The notes under the pieces: generated by a model
Database searches by the model: none
Told to the model about the DNA's origin: nothing
Seen by the model: only the letters and a program-made list of their open reading frames with translations
Assembly (NCBI RefSeq): GCF_022662495.1
Contig: NZ_JAKPBU010000001.1
Location: 992,001-1,056,000 of the forward strand
Direction of reading: 5' to 3'
DNA: 64,000 bases
Source: Lysobacter sp. M2-1
GTDB lineage: Bacteria > Pseudomonadota > Gammaproteobacteria > Xanthomonadales > Xanthomonadaceae
Shown here: piece by piece, positions 7,043-16,679 of the stretch
Numbering within the stretch: the first letter of the stretch is position 1
Layout of the letters: each line of letters begins with the position of its first letter
Program-made: the position numbers and the translations under genes

Positions 7043-10000
7043 GCGGCGCCTCCTGCGAACAGCGCGTCCACGCCTTCCACCAGCGCGCGCGGGAACGCGA
7101 GCGTGGCAATGCCCTGCGTGCTGTCCGGCGCCAGGCCGCGGCAGAACAGGTACAGCGCGCCGCCGATGTCGCGCTCGTAGTCGTAGCCCGCGCCGCGGCG
7201 CAGGCGCAGCCAGCGGTGCAGGGCCACGACGTAGAGCAGTGCTTGCAGCTCGTATTCGCTGGCGACCATGGCCTGGGCCAGGCTGGCCTGGTCAAACGCC
7301 GGCAGGCGGTTGGACTTGTAGTCGAGCACCCAGGCGCGGCCACCGATGCGGCAGGTGAGGTCGATCTTGCCGTTCATCAGGCCCGACAGCCGCGGCCACG
7401 CGCCGAAGTCGCGGCGGTCGCGGGCGATGCCGTGCGCGTGCAGCAGTGCGAGCAGGGCGCGGGTGTCGGTGCCGGCGAGGGTGAAATGGAATTCGAGTTC
7501 GGCGATGCGGTCGTGCGACGGGATATCGCACAGCCGTACGGGGCGCCTGGATTCTGTCCCTGCACCCCGTTCGTCCTGAGCGTAGGCGCGCAGCGCCGGA
7601 GTCGAAGGATGCTCCTGGCCAGAAGCGTCCTTCGACTCCGCGCCTTTGGCGCTACGCTCAGGACGAACGGATTCGAGAGACGCTGGGAGCGGCGAGGGAG
7701 CGGCAGTTACCGGCAACGTCGCGTTGAGCGTGCGCGCGACGAGGTTTGCCAGTTCGCGCACGCCGTCGGCGAGGTCGCCGTCGGGGTAGTCCTGGTCGCG
7801 CAGGGCCTGTTCGAGGTGGCGCGATTCGCCTTCGGGTACGGGCTCACCGTCGCAGTCGCGCCAGCGCGCGAAGTCGACGTGTTCCAGCGCCTGGTGCAGC
7901 GCGTTGCCGAAGCGGGTGCCGCCGAAGCGGGTCGGTGCGAGTTCGAGCACGGCCAGCGGGCGCTCGTCGTCGGCCGGGGCCTCGTCGACCGGGACCAGGG
8001 TGCCGTGCGCGCGCTGCCGGTGCAGCTGGCTGAAGCTGTGGATCCACCAGTCGCGGCGCAGCGTGCGCGTTGGCGTGCGCGGCGCAGGCACCGGTGGCGC
8101 GGGCTGCGGCGGCAGGCGTGCGGGGCGTGGCGGCGGCAGGCCTGCGTGCAGGTCGAGCAGGCCGTCGAGCGCGCGCTGCAGGTCGGCATCGGGCACGTTG
8201 CTGCGGCCGAGCAGGCGGAACAGCGCGGTGTTGCGATGGTTGGCGAACGCGCCGCCGCACAGCCACAGCGCGTCGCGCGCGCGGGTCAGGCCGACGTAGA
8301 GCAGGCGCATGTCCTCGGCGTCGGCTTCGATCTTCGAACGCTCGCAGGCGTCTTTCCATGCGGGCTCGCTGCCGTGCACGTCCTCGGTCTTCCACTGGCG
8401 CACGCGCGTGCCATCGCCTGCGTGGTAATCGACCACGTTGCCGCGCACGCCGTCCATGCGGCCGATGCCCACGAACGGCAGGAACACCAGCGGGAACTCC
8501 AGGCCCTTGCTGGCGTGCAGGGTGAGGATCTGCACGCGGCCGGCATCGGATTCCAGCCGCGGCCACTGGGTTTCGTCGCCCGGATCGGCATGCGCGATCG
8601 CCGCCTGCAGCCAGTCGATCTGCCCGCGCGGGCCGAGGCCACGGGTGTCGAAGGCCGAGGCGCGCGCTTCCTGCATCAGTTCGCCCAGCTGCAGCAGGTA
8701 GGTCAGTTCGCGTTCGCCCTCGGCCTGGGCCAGCAGCCGCGGTGCCTGCTGCGCCAGCACGTCGGCCAGCATCGCCTGCGGGCCGTGCTGCTCCCAGCGC
8801 AGGCGCCAGCGCATGACGTCATCCTGCCAGCGGCGCAGCGCGGCGCCGTCGTCTTCCAGCGCGCACAGCGCGGCGGCGTCGAAACCGAACAGCGGCGTGG
8901 CCAGCGCCGCGCGCAGGCGGCGCTCGTCGCCCGGTGCGGCCAGCGCAAGCAGCAGCGCGAGCAGGCTGCGCGCCTGTGGACCGGCGTACAGGCTGCCGCG
9001 GCCGGCACTGACCGCAGGCACGCCGACCTCCGCCAGCGCCTGGCGCACGGCGGCGGCTTCGTCGTGCACCCGCACCAGCACCGCCATGTCGCGCGGCAGC
9101 AGCGGGCGCAGCGCGGCGCCGTCGAAGCGCGAGGCGCGGCCGCCCTGCGCGTCGCGCAGCAGGCCGGCGATGGCCTGCGCGCACAAGCGCGCGGCGATGC
9201 GGGTGGACTCGGGTTTGTCCCAATCCTTCGTTTCGGGTTTGCCGTTCTTTTCCACCACGCGCGGCGGCACGGCGTGGAAGGTGAGCGCAGGCATGGGCGC
9301 ATCGTCGCGCAGCAGGTGCGCATCGCATTCGGCGGCGCGGCCGGGTTCGCTGGGCGTGTAACCGATGCCCTTGCCGAGGAGATCCTGGCCGAAACGCTCC
9401 GCGTCGAACAGCGCGTTGACCGCGGCCAGCACGCATGGCCGCGCGCGGAAGTTGCGCAGCAGTGGGTCGGCGCGGTGCGCGCCCTGCCCGGCCAGCAGAT
9501 AGGTTTCCACGTCGCCGCCGCGGAAGCGGTAGATCGCCTGCTTGGGGTCGCCGACCAGGAGCAGGCCGCCACCGTCGGCGTCGCCATTTGGATCGGCATC
9601 GAACAGGCGCTCGAAGATCGTCCACTGGCGCGCGTCGGTGTCCTGGAATTCGTCCACCAGCACCAGCGGGAACTGCCCGCGCAGCGCGGCGGCGAGTGCG
9701 TCGGCGACGTCCGGGTCCTGGGTGGCCGCGTGCACGGCGGCGACCAGGTCGTCGTAATCGCGATAGTGGAACGCCTGCTTGTCGGCAGCATCGCGCGCGC
9801 GCGCATCGGCGCGCAGGGCGTGCAGGCGCTGCAGGTCGCAGCGTTCCATCGCCTGCAGCCAGTCGGCGATGCGTTCACCCAACGCCGGGCGCGGCACGGC
9901 GGCGCGCGAGCTCTTGAGGTAGGCGGCTTCGATCGCCTCCGGCGTCAGCCGCCACAGTTCCGCATGTGGATGCAGCGGCGAGGATTCCGCCTGCGCGGCA

Positions 10001-10800
10001 AGCCAGTCGCACAACACATCGACGGGAATGCGCTTGTCCTTGGCTCCGCTCAGCACGCGAGTGCGCAGCGCGGCCAACATTTCCTCGCGCACGGCCTCGC
10101 CGTTGGCAGTGAACTCGGCACGCAACGCGCCCCACGCCGCATCGCGGCGGGCACAGCCATCCGCAGGCGCTTCCGGCAGCAGCGGTTCGGGCGCCAGCAG
10201 GGTGCGCAGCGCGTCGGCGAGACCTGCGATGTCGCCGAACCAGCGCTGCAGGAAATCGGCCTCGGCCGGATCGCGCGACCATGCCCGCCACAGCGCCACC
10301 GCGAGCGCGGTGCGCTGTGCATCGTTGCCCGGAATCAGTTCCGCGGCGAGCAGTGGCTGGCCGGTGGCGAGTGCGTGTTCGGCCAGCACCCGCTGGCAGA
10401 AGCCGTGGATGGTGGTGATCGCGGCCAGGTCCATTTCGCGCGCGGCGCGCGACAGGCGCAGGCGCAAGGCTTCCGGCGACTCGCCGGCCTGCACCGCACT
10501 GTGGATCAGGCGGCGCAGCAGCGCGGTGTCGGGCGCATCGTCTTCAACTTCGTCCGGATCCCCCGCCTGCCAGCCGCGGGCGAGCGCGGCCGCCTGCTGC
10601 AGGCGCAGGCGCACGCGCTCGTGCAGTTCCTGGGTGGCGGCGACGGTGTAGGTGACCGCAAGGATCTGCGGCACGCGCAGCTTGCCGACGATCACCGCGC
10701 GCGCGAACAATCCGGCCAGCGCCCAGGTCTTGCCGGTGCCGGCGCTGGCCTCGATCAGGCTGCGCGCGCGCAGCGGCGTGTCGAACACGGTGGCGCTCAT
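7039..10800 (-). CDS. recB: Exodeoxyribonuclease V subunit beta (RecB helicase-nuclease)
   Basis: RecB is the 3'-5' helicase and sole nuclease of RecBCD. The protein has 1253 residues; E. coli RecB is near 1180. Walker A is EASAGTGKTWAL (about 17-28), Walker B FPLVLVDEFQDTDARQW, and further helicase motifs are LLLVGDPKQAIYRFRGGD and VQILTLHASKGLEFPLVFLP. The C-terminal nuclease domain keeps its metal and catalytic residues (MNGKIDLTCR and WVLDYKSNRLP, about 1143-1163). The excess length is partly a translated palindromic repeat at about residues 1043-1078, in a loop just before the IAELEFHF strand. The start overlaps the recC stop (ATGA, 10797-10800). Confidence 0.96.
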   Translation of the reverse strand: MSATVFDTPLRARSLIEASAGTGKTWALAGLFARAVIVGKLRVPQILAVTYTVAATQELHERVRLRLQQAAALARGWQAGDPDEVEDDAPDTALLRRLIHSAVQAGESPEALRLRLSRAAREMDLAAITTIHGFCQRVLAEHALATGQPLLAAELIPGNDAQRTALAVALWRAWSRDPAEADFLQRWFGDIAGLADALRTLLAPEPLLPEAPADGCARRDAAWGALRAEFTANGEAVREEMLAALRTRVLSGAKDKRIPVDVLCDWLAAQAESSPLHPHAELWRLTPEAIEAAYLKSSRAAVPRPALGERIADWLQAMERCDLQRLHALRADARARDAADKQAFHYRDYDDLVAAVHAATQDPDVADALAAALRGQFPLVLVDEFQDTDARQWTIFERLFDADPNGDADGGGLLLVGDPKQAIYRFRGGDVETYLLAGQGAHRADPLLRNFRARPCVLAAVNALFDAERFGQDLLGKGIGYTPSEPGRAAECDAHLLRDDAPMPALTFHAVPPRVVEKNGKPETKDWDKPESTRIAARLCAQAIAGLLRDAQGGRASRFDGAALRPLLPRDMAVLVRVHDEAAAVRQALAEVGVPAVSAGRGSLYAGPQARSLLALLLALAAPGDERRLRAALATPLFGFDAAALCALEDDGAALRRWQDDVMRWRLRWEQHGPQAMLADVLAQQAPRLLAQAEGERELTYLLQLGELMQEARASAFDTRGLGPRGQIDWLQAAIAHADPGDETQWPRLESDAGRVQILTLHASKGLEFPLVFLPFVGIGRMDGVRGNVVDYHAGDGTRVRQWKTEDVHGSEPAWKDACERSKIEADAEDMRLLYVGLTRARDALWLCGGAFANHRNTALFRLLGRSNVPDADLQRALDGLLDLHAGLPPPRPARLPPQPAPPVPAPRTPTRTLRRDWWIHSFSQLHRQRAHGTLVPVDEAPADDERPLAVLELAPTRFGGTRFGNALHQALEHVDFARWRDCDGEPVPEGESRHLEQALRDQDYPDGDLADGVRELANLVARTLNATLPVTAAPSPLPASLESVRPERSAKGAESKDASGQEHPSTPALRAYAQDERGAGTESRRPVRLCDIPSHDRIAELEFHFTLAGTDTRALLALLHAHGIARDRRDFGAWPRLSGLMNGKIDLTCRIGGRAWVLDYKSNRLPAFDQASLAQAMVASEYELQALLYVVALHRWLRLRRGAGYDYERDIGGALYLFCRGLAPDSTQGIATLAFPRALVEGVDALFAGGAA
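7567..7670. repeat. Large palindromic repeat inserted in frame in recB
   Basis: Two 43-nt arms (7567-7609 and 7628-7670) are close inverted complements around an 18-nt loop. Outer parts such as CCGTTCGTCCTGAGCG and the GTCGAAGGA half match exactly; the middle differs. The same family occurs outside genes at 32838-32961. In recB it reads as VRPERSAKGAESKDA... through ALRAYAQDERG with no stop in the recB frame. Confidence 0.85.
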
Positions 10801-13800
10801 CGCAGCGCCTCCGGGTCGACGGCGCCGTGGCCTTCGAGCGCATCGAAGACGGCGACCGCAGTGGCGGCGAAGCGGGCTTCGGCCGCCTCGCGCGTGGCGT
10901 CATCGAGCGCGTCGTCGAACGGCGCGCGGCCGCGCAGCGCGAGCGCGGTCGCATCGCCGGCTTCGGCGCGGCTAGCGTTCCAGCCCTGCCCGCTCCAGCA
11001 TTCGCGCGCGGCCTTGAGCGCGGCCTCCTCGCTGCGCTTGTCCTCCAGCGTGCGCACATAGCGCCAGCCCGCCTTGGGCAGGAACACCAATGGCGCGCGC
11101 AACGCGTCCGCGCGCAGGGCCAGTAGCGAGGCGAGCATCGCCTTGGCCGTATCCGGATCCGGCATGACGTACGGCTCGACTCGTGGTTTGGCGCCCTTCT
11201 CCGCCACCGCCAGCTCGTGCAGTTCCAGCCCGAGCAGCGCGGCGCACAGGCGGTCGAGCCCGTGCCGCACCGCGTGGCCGCCGTGCACGCCGCCGGGATT
11301 GAGCACCACCCGCAGCACGCGTTGGCCGTGGACGCCGTCGAGGGCGCCGTCGATGCCGAAGGGCCCGAGTCCGGTGCGGAACGACACGCGCGCACCCTCC
11401 GCGCCGAAGCCCGCGTGCAGGGCCGCATCCGCGAACGGCGCCAGGTCGTCGACCAGCGCCGCCACGGTGGCGCGGCCGTCCGCGCCCGGCGCCACCTGCG
11501 CGCGCGCCAGCAACCGCGCATGCAGCGCCTGCAGTGGCGGGCGCCCACGCGCGCGCAGCCAGGCCTCGAACACGGCATGGCGCAGGCCGTAGTTCTGCAG
11601 CGCGTCGGGCGCGCCGAGCGGCTCGTGTTCCGGCAGCGGCGGTTCGTCCTCTGGCAGGCGCATGCCCAGGCCGTCCTGCAGGTACACCGCATGCGGGCGC
11701 AGCAGCGCACGGCGCAGCCGGTCGAGGGCGACGAACGCACCGTCTTCGTGCGCGCGTTGCGGCAGCTGCAGTGCGGGCGGCGCGAACACCGGTGCCGGCT
11801 CACCGGCCGCTCCCACAGGTCGATCACCAAGCGCCCCTGTCGCCGCCGGATGCCAGCGCGCGTCGAAGCTGAAGCGGCGCGGCTCGTGCACGATGCCTTC
11901 GGGCAGCGCTTCGCCCTCGTGCGCGGCGCCGAATGCAGCCGGCGCGAACGGCTGCAGCGCATGCCGGACCACCAGCGCCTCGCGTACCGCCGCGGCGTCG
12001 GTGTCGTCTTCAGGCGCGTGGCAGGCCGTGGCGGCATCGAGCAGATCGCTCAGCACCGCGGACGGTTCGCGGCGCGCGTTGTCGCGTGGATCCATGCCGC
12101 ACCAGCTCAGGTACAGCACGCGACCGGCGGAGGCGAACAGCTGCAGGAACAGGTAACGGTCGGCATCGCGGCGCGACGGATCGCCAACCCGGCGCTCGCG
12201 CGTGTCCAATGCCGCGGCGATGCGGTTGAGCGGATCGCGCGCGTCGCGGCCGGGGAAGGCGCTTTCCTCCAGCCCCAGCACGCACACCACCTGGAACGGG
12301 ATCAGCCGCATCGGCACCATGCGCCCGAAGCACACGCCGCCGGACAGGAACGGCGCGCGCGCATCGCTGGACGACAGTTCCGCGCGCAGCTGTTCGAGCA
12401 CCACCGCGTGCTCGACCGGCAGGTCGAAGCCGGCCTCGCGCGCGCCCTGCGCGAAGCCGGCGATCGCCCTGCGCAGGCGCTTGAGCACGGCGGCATCGGC
12501 GCTGTCGCGCTCGGGCGCGAACGCGCGTTCGAGCAGGTCTTCGAGCAGCTGCTGCCAGCGCGCCGGCGTCTGTTCGCCGGCGAGCCGGTCGCGCGCCTCG
12601 CGCAGCAGCGCGAGCAGGCACAGCGCGGCGTCGAGCGCGTCGGCGGCCTGGCCTTCCAGCTCCGGCCAGGGCGCCACCGCATCGGCGCCTGGGCCGACAT
12701 CCTCTTCCGCGCCCGTCGCGTAACCCAATAGCAGGCGATCGAGCGCGAATTCCACCGTGTAGGCGTTGCCGCCCCCGGCCTGCGCGGCGGTGCGGTCGGC
12801 GGCGTCCAGGCCGAAGCGCGCGCCGGCCGATTCCAGCCAATCCTGCAGCGCGCCGCGGCCGGCATCGTCCACGTCGAAGCGCGCGGCCACCGCCGGCACC
12901 GCCAGCAGATCGATCACGTCGCCGACCGAGAGCGGACGCAGCGGCGCTTCGAGCAGGCGCAGGAAGGCTTCGGCCAGCGGCGCGCTCGCCAGCGGGCTGG
13001 TGTCGGCGATGGTGTAGGGGATCTCGCGCGGCGTGCCGAGCGCGCCGCCGAACACGGCTTCGATATGCGGCGCGTACAGATCGATGTCCGGCGCCAGCAC
13101 CGCGATGTCGCGCGACTGCAGCTGTGGGCGTTCCGGCGTGCCCGGCGCCTCCAGCAGCGCGCGCAGCTGGTCGTGCAGTACTTGCACCTCGCGCAGCCGG
13201 GTGTGGCAGGCGTGGAACTGCAGACTCGCATCCGTGCGATCCACCTGCGCGCGCGGCCAGCCGGCATCGCGGTGCGCGCGCGGGTCGAACTCGACGTTGT
13301 CGAGCACGTCGGCCTGCAGCCTGCCGAGCAGGGTGTCGCGCGGCGGTTCGGCGAATGGCACCAGCTCGAAGTCCGGGCGCACCAGCTCGCCGCCGCCGAG
13401 CGCGGCGACGAAGTCGCGGCCGGACAGGCCCCAGGCCGCGAGCAGTGGATTGGGATTGGCCGCGCCGAGGAAGGCATCGTCGTCGGCGGGCGCGTAGTGC
13501 GCGCCATAGCGCGACAGATCGCCCCAGTAGGCGCGCGCGGGCGTGTGCAGATAGAAGTGCTGTTCCCCCGCGCGCGCCTGGCTGGCGATGAGCTGCAGCA
13601 CGTCGGGCGAGACGTTCTGGCAGGCGAACACGAACAGCCGCGGCGGCAGGCCCGCGGGCACCGCGCCGGCGCCGAGCGCGCGCAGGTAGTCGTCGATCCG
13701 GCGCGCGCGGTGCGCACGATCCTTCGCGATGCGTCGCCACAGCGTGGCCTGCCAGTCGTCGCGCGCGGCGCCGTGGCTGGAACGGGACTCCCAGGCCAGC

Positions 13801-14255
13801 AGCCAGTCGCGGCGCCAGGCCTGGTATTTCTCGAAGGTGTCGGCCAGCGCGCGCGCCAGCGACCAGGCCTTGCGCCCGCCTTCGAACGGGTTGGCTGCGT
13901 CGCCCAGGAAACCGGCCAACGCCGCAGGCGGACGCTGCCGCAGCTCGCGCAGGATGTGCCAGCGCAGCACCTCGGGCGCCAGGCGCTGGTCGGCGCCGGC
14001 TGCGCCCAGCTGCGCGTCGAGCGCACGTTCGACGAATTCGCCGGGGGTCAGGAACTCCAGGTTGGCGCAGATCCCCGAATGCTCGGCCAGCGCCTGCTGC
14101 AGCCAGCGGCGCATCGAGAACTGCGGCACCAGCACCACGTCCGGGCGCAGCCAGTCGCCATCGGCATGCGGCTGCGCCACCTGCGCCGCCAGCAGGCCCG
14201 CGAGCACGTCCAGCGCATTGGAGTGATAGAGATGGAACCCGGGCCGCGCCTGCAT
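10797..14255 (-). CDS. recC: Exodeoxyribonuclease V subunit gamma (RecC)
   Basis: RecC is the Chi-recognition scaffold that splits the DNA strands in the RecBCD complex. The 1152-residue protein matches the family: N-terminus FHLYHSNALDVLAGLLA, then DVVLVPQFSMRRWLQ, GICANLEFLTPGEFV and FVFACQNVSPDVLQ. Later come PSVL-like DIAVLAPDIDLYAPHIEAVFG, IPYTIADTSPL and the C-terminal nuclease-like fold. Helicase catalytic residues are degenerate, as usual for RecC. It is first in the recC-recB-recD unit. About residues 813-821 (PVGAAGEPAP region) coincide with a probable degenerate REP sequence. The ATG at 14255 fits the conserved N-terminus. Confidence 0.95.
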   Translation of the reverse strand: MQARPGFHLYHSNALDVLAGLLAAQVAQPHADGDWLRPDVVLVPQFSMRRWLQQALAEHSGICANLEFLTPGEFVERALDAQLGAAGADQRLAPEVLRWHILRELRQRPPAALAGFLGDAANPFEGGRKAWSLARALADTFEKYQAWRRDWLLAWESRSSHGAARDDWQATLWRRIAKDRAHRARRIDDYLRALGAGAVPAGLPPRLFVFACQNVSPDVLQLIASQARAGEQHFYLHTPARAYWGDLSRYGAHYAPADDDAFLGAANPNPLLAAWGLSGRDFVAALGGGELVRPDFELVPFAEPPRDTLLGRLQADVLDNVEFDPRAHRDAGWPRAQVDRTDASLQFHACHTRLREVQVLHDQLRALLEAPGTPERPQLQSRDIAVLAPDIDLYAPHIEAVFGGALGTPREIPYTIADTSPLASAPLAEAFLRLLEAPLRPLSVGDVIDLLAVPAVAARFDVDDAGRGALQDWLESAGARFGLDAADRTAAQAGGGNAYTVEFALDRLLLGYATGAEEDVGPGADAVAPWPELEGQAADALDAALCLLALLREARDRLAGEQTPARWQQLLEDLLERAFAPERDSADAAVLKRLRRAIAGFAQGAREAGFDLPVEHAVVLEQLRAELSSSDARAPFLSGGVCFGRMVPMRLIPFQVVCVLGLEESAFPGRDARDPLNRIAAALDTRERRVGDPSRRDADRYLFLQLFASAGRVLYLSWCGMDPRDNARREPSAVLSDLLDAATACHAPEDDTDAAAVREALVVRHALQPFAPAAFGAAHEGEALPEGIVHEPRRFSFDARWHPAATGALGDRPVGAAGEPAPVFAPPALQLPQRAHEDGAFVALDRLRRALLRPHAVYLQDGLGMRLPEDEPPLPEHEPLGAPDALQNYGLRHAVFEAWLRARGRPPLQALHARLLARAQVAPGADGRATVAALVDDLAPFADAALHAGFGAEGARVSFRTGLGPFGIDGALDGVHGQRVLRVVLNPGGVHGGHAVRHGLDRLCAALLGLELHELAVAEKGAKPRVEPYVMPDPDTAKAMLASLLALRADALRAPLVFLPKAGWRYVRTLEDKRSEEAALKAARECWSGQGWNASRAEAGDATALALRGRAPFDDALDDATREAAEARFAATAVAVFDALEGHGAVDPEALR
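11794..11816. repeat. Probable degenerate REP sequence inside recC
   Basis: On the minus strand it starts GTGGGAGCGGC, like the intergenic REP pair at 42397-42480, and continues CGGTGAGCCGGC, a short palindrome. In recC it reads PVGAAGEPAP in a proline-rich loop. Only half of the REP consensus is kept, so the call is tentative. Confidence 0.45.
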
Positions 14256-14414
14256 GCGGGCATCATGCCGGAGCCGGGTCGCACACGATGGGACTGGGGG
14301 CCGCGAGCTGGAGAATCAGCTCTCTCGCCCGGCGACGATCACAGGCCGGGCGCCTGGTGCGCGCCACGGTGGGCGCCCTTTGGCCAAAGCACGACCGGCC
14401 GCAAGGGCAGCCGC

Positions 14415-16475
14415 CTACTTCTCGAGCAAATCGACACCGAAGGGTGGAAGCTGCAGCGTGCCCGTCCAGCGCTTGCCCGAGAGCACGCCCGACATCGTGC
14501 CGTCGATCGGTACATCCCTGGGTTCGCCCGCGGCGTTGACGTACAGCACCCTGCCTTCGACCACGCGCGCGTACACGCCGTCCGGCGTCTTGGGCCCCGG
14601 CTCGATCCCCAGGCTTGCGTAAAGCTGCCGGTACAGGGGCCGCATGATCTGCGGCTGGGCCGGCGTGGCGACGTAGATCGCACGCCCCTTGCCGAACCGG
14701 TTCAGCGTGATCGACGGCGTATTGCCTTCCATGTTGGTGAAGCGCGCCAGCACCTGCGCCGTCGAGGGCTCCAGCACCTCGTAATGACCGATGTCGCCCT
14801 TGACCTGTTCGCCGTCGATCTCGGTCGCGACCGCGCCGGCGTTGTAGAACTCGTTGGTGCGCAGACCGAAGACATCGGTCAGCCGCCCCGGCAGCGGCGT
14901 GTCGTACCACTGGTTGTGCTCGTTCACCTTGGCCGAATACGCGGTCATGATGACCGTGCCGCCTTCGGCGACGAACTTGCGCAGGTTCTCTGCCGCCGCC
15001 TTGTCCAGCAGGTAAAGGCCCGGCACGACGACTAGCGTGTACCGGCTCAGATCCTCGTGGCCGATGTTGACGACGGCAACGTCGATGTTTTCCTTGAACA
15101 GCGGCTCGAAGGCGTTGTGCGCCTGCTTCTGGTACGGCGTGCCGATGTACTGCTTGACGGTGTTCGACGGCCCTCTCGGGTCGGAGGCAACGACATTGTC
15201 GAACGAATAGGCGATCGCGACCTTCGGTTGGGTCATGCGCGGGAAGCCGAGCTGCTCCAGCTGCGAGAACTCCCGCGCGATGGTGGCGAATTCATCGAGC
15301 TTCCACGACGGCCGGTCGTCGTGGTCGATCAGGCCGAACAGGGCCTGCTCCTCGCCGCCGTGGTGGCTGTGCCAGGTCCATGCCAGCGCCGCCTGCGCGC
15401 CGATCAGCAGCCCGAAATGCGCCCACATGCGCGCGCGTCCCCTGGTGCCGTAGTAGCCGCCGCCGCCGGCGGTGAATTCGTTGAACCAGATCGGCGTCGA
15501 CAGGCCGCCCTTGATCATCGTCGCGTCGAAGGCGGCGCCAAGCGGCTCGCCGGGATAGAAGCCCATCGCGCCGTAGCTCACGTAGTCGCGGTAGGTCGCC
15601 AGGTAATCGAAACCCTTGCGCCCGGAGGTGTCCCAGAGATTGGAGATGGCCGGCTTGTCGGGCGTGTTCTGCTTGCGGATCGCTTCCAGGTCCCTGAGCG
15701 TGGCGATGGTCACGTCGGACCAGTAGCGGCGCAGGTCGAGCTGGCGTTCGAAGGCTCCGGGGCCGTCGAAGTACGGCAGCCGGACCTCGTCCCAGGTGTT
15801 GATGTGGCGCGACCAGCGCTGCGTGGCCCAGGCCTTGTTCAGGGCTTCGGTGCTGCCGTACTTTTCTTTCAGCCAGTCGATGAAACGCAGGCGGTCGGCT
15901 TCCGAGTACGAGACGAAGCCGTTGCCGATTTCGTTGTTGTAGCCGATCGCGAACAGCGCCGGGTGCTTCGCATAGCGCCTGGTCAGCGTGTCGGCCATGC
16001 GCGCGAGCAGGCGCCTGTAATCCGGATCGCTGATGTTGTCCATGTAGCGCTCGGCCGCATCGAGCTGCACCCCGTTCTGGGTGACGATGTCGACGCCCGG
16101 GTACTTGTGGTGCAGCCAGATCGGCGCCGGCTGGCCGGGGATGTCGAGGATGACCTTGAGGCCGGCGGCATGCAGCTCGTCCATCATCCAGTCGAAGGTC
16201 TTGAAATCGAACTTGCCTTCGGCGGGCTCGAAATGATCCCAGGACAGGTCGCCCACGCGCACGACCTTGAAGCCGGCCTGCTTCATCCGCGCGATGTCGC
16301 GCCTGATCTGCTCGTCGCTGCGATCCACGGACTGGTAGTTGGTGCCGACGAAGAGCTGGCCTGGACCCGGCCAGTCGCTATGGCCTTCCGCGCTCTGCGC
16401 CCGCACCGGGCCATGGCAGAAGAAGGCCCCGGCGACAACGCATGTGGCGGTCAGCTTTGCGAGTTTCGATCCCAT
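14415..16475 (-). CDS. Secreted GH42-family beta-galactosidase
   Basis: This 686-residue protein is a GH42 glycosidase expected to release galactose from beta-galactans, exported by an N-terminal signal (LTATCVVAGAFFCHGPVRAQ). The acid/base Glu is in GYNNEIGNG (about residue 182) and the nucleophile Glu in IWFNEFTAGGGGYYG (about 333). The family entry motif is GTNYQSVDRSDEQIRRDIA. A trimerisation-like domain (DVAVVNIGHEDLSRYTLVVV) and a C-terminal beta domain follow. I chose ATG 16475 over one at 16532 because AAGGTGGGA lies 5 bases upstream and the signal peptide begins there. Export is unusual for GH42 and suggests action on polymer or oligomer outside the cytoplasm. It lies about 200 bp downstream of the GH43 gene on the same strand. 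Confidence 0.9.
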   Translation of the reverse strand: MGSKLAKLTATCVVAGAFFCHGPVRAQSAEGHSDWPGPGQLFVGTNYQSVDRSDEQIRRDIARMKQAGFKVVRVGDLSWDHFEPAEGKFDFKTFDWMMDELHAAGLKVILDIPGQPAPIWLHHKYPGVDIVTQNGVQLDAAERYMDNISDPDYRRLLARMADTLTRRYAKHPALFAIGYNNEIGNGFVSYSEADRLRFIDWLKEKYGSTEALNKAWATQRWSRHINTWDEVRLPYFDGPGAFERQLDLRRYWSDVTIATLRDLEAIRKQNTPDKPAISNLWDTSGRKGFDYLATYRDYVSYGAMGFYPGEPLGAAFDATMIKGGLSTPIWFNEFTAGGGGYYGTRGRARMWAHFGLLIGAQAALAWTWHSHHGGEEQALFGLIDHDDRPSWKLDEFATIAREFSQLEQLGFPRMTQPKVAIAYSFDNVVASDPRGPSNTVKQYIGTPYQKQAHNAFEPLFKENIDVAVVNIGHEDLSRYTLVVVPGLYLLDKAAAENLRKFVAEGGTVIMTAYSAKVNEHNQWYDTPLPGRLTDVFGLRTNEFYNAGAVATEIDGEQVKGDIGHYEVLEPSTAQVLARFTNMEGNTPSITLNRFGKGRAIYVATPAQPQIMRPLYRQLYASLGIEPGPKTPDGVYARVVEGRVLYVNAAGEPRDVPIDGTMSGVLSGKRWTGTLQLPPFGVDLLEK

Positions 16476-16679
16476 TCGTTCCCACCTTGTGCGGCATCGA
16501 CGCGCATGAACGTGCTCCTTCAAGCTGGCCAATGGGCTATCGCGGCTCGCCTATGGCATGCGGGGCCGGAAGCGCCCACTGAGCTCGGGGCGCAGTCCAA
16601 TGTCCCAACGCTTGTGACCGCAGATGCTGCCATCGGTCGGGTGACCGCCGACGCCCTGAAGCGATCGCCCGCGTCCCGG

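Noticed and set aside
6688-11061. 1457-codon plus-strand open frame opposite recB
   Set aside because: It is antisense to recB, lacks domains and has Gln/Arg/Ala composition typical of antisense frames in GC-rich genes.
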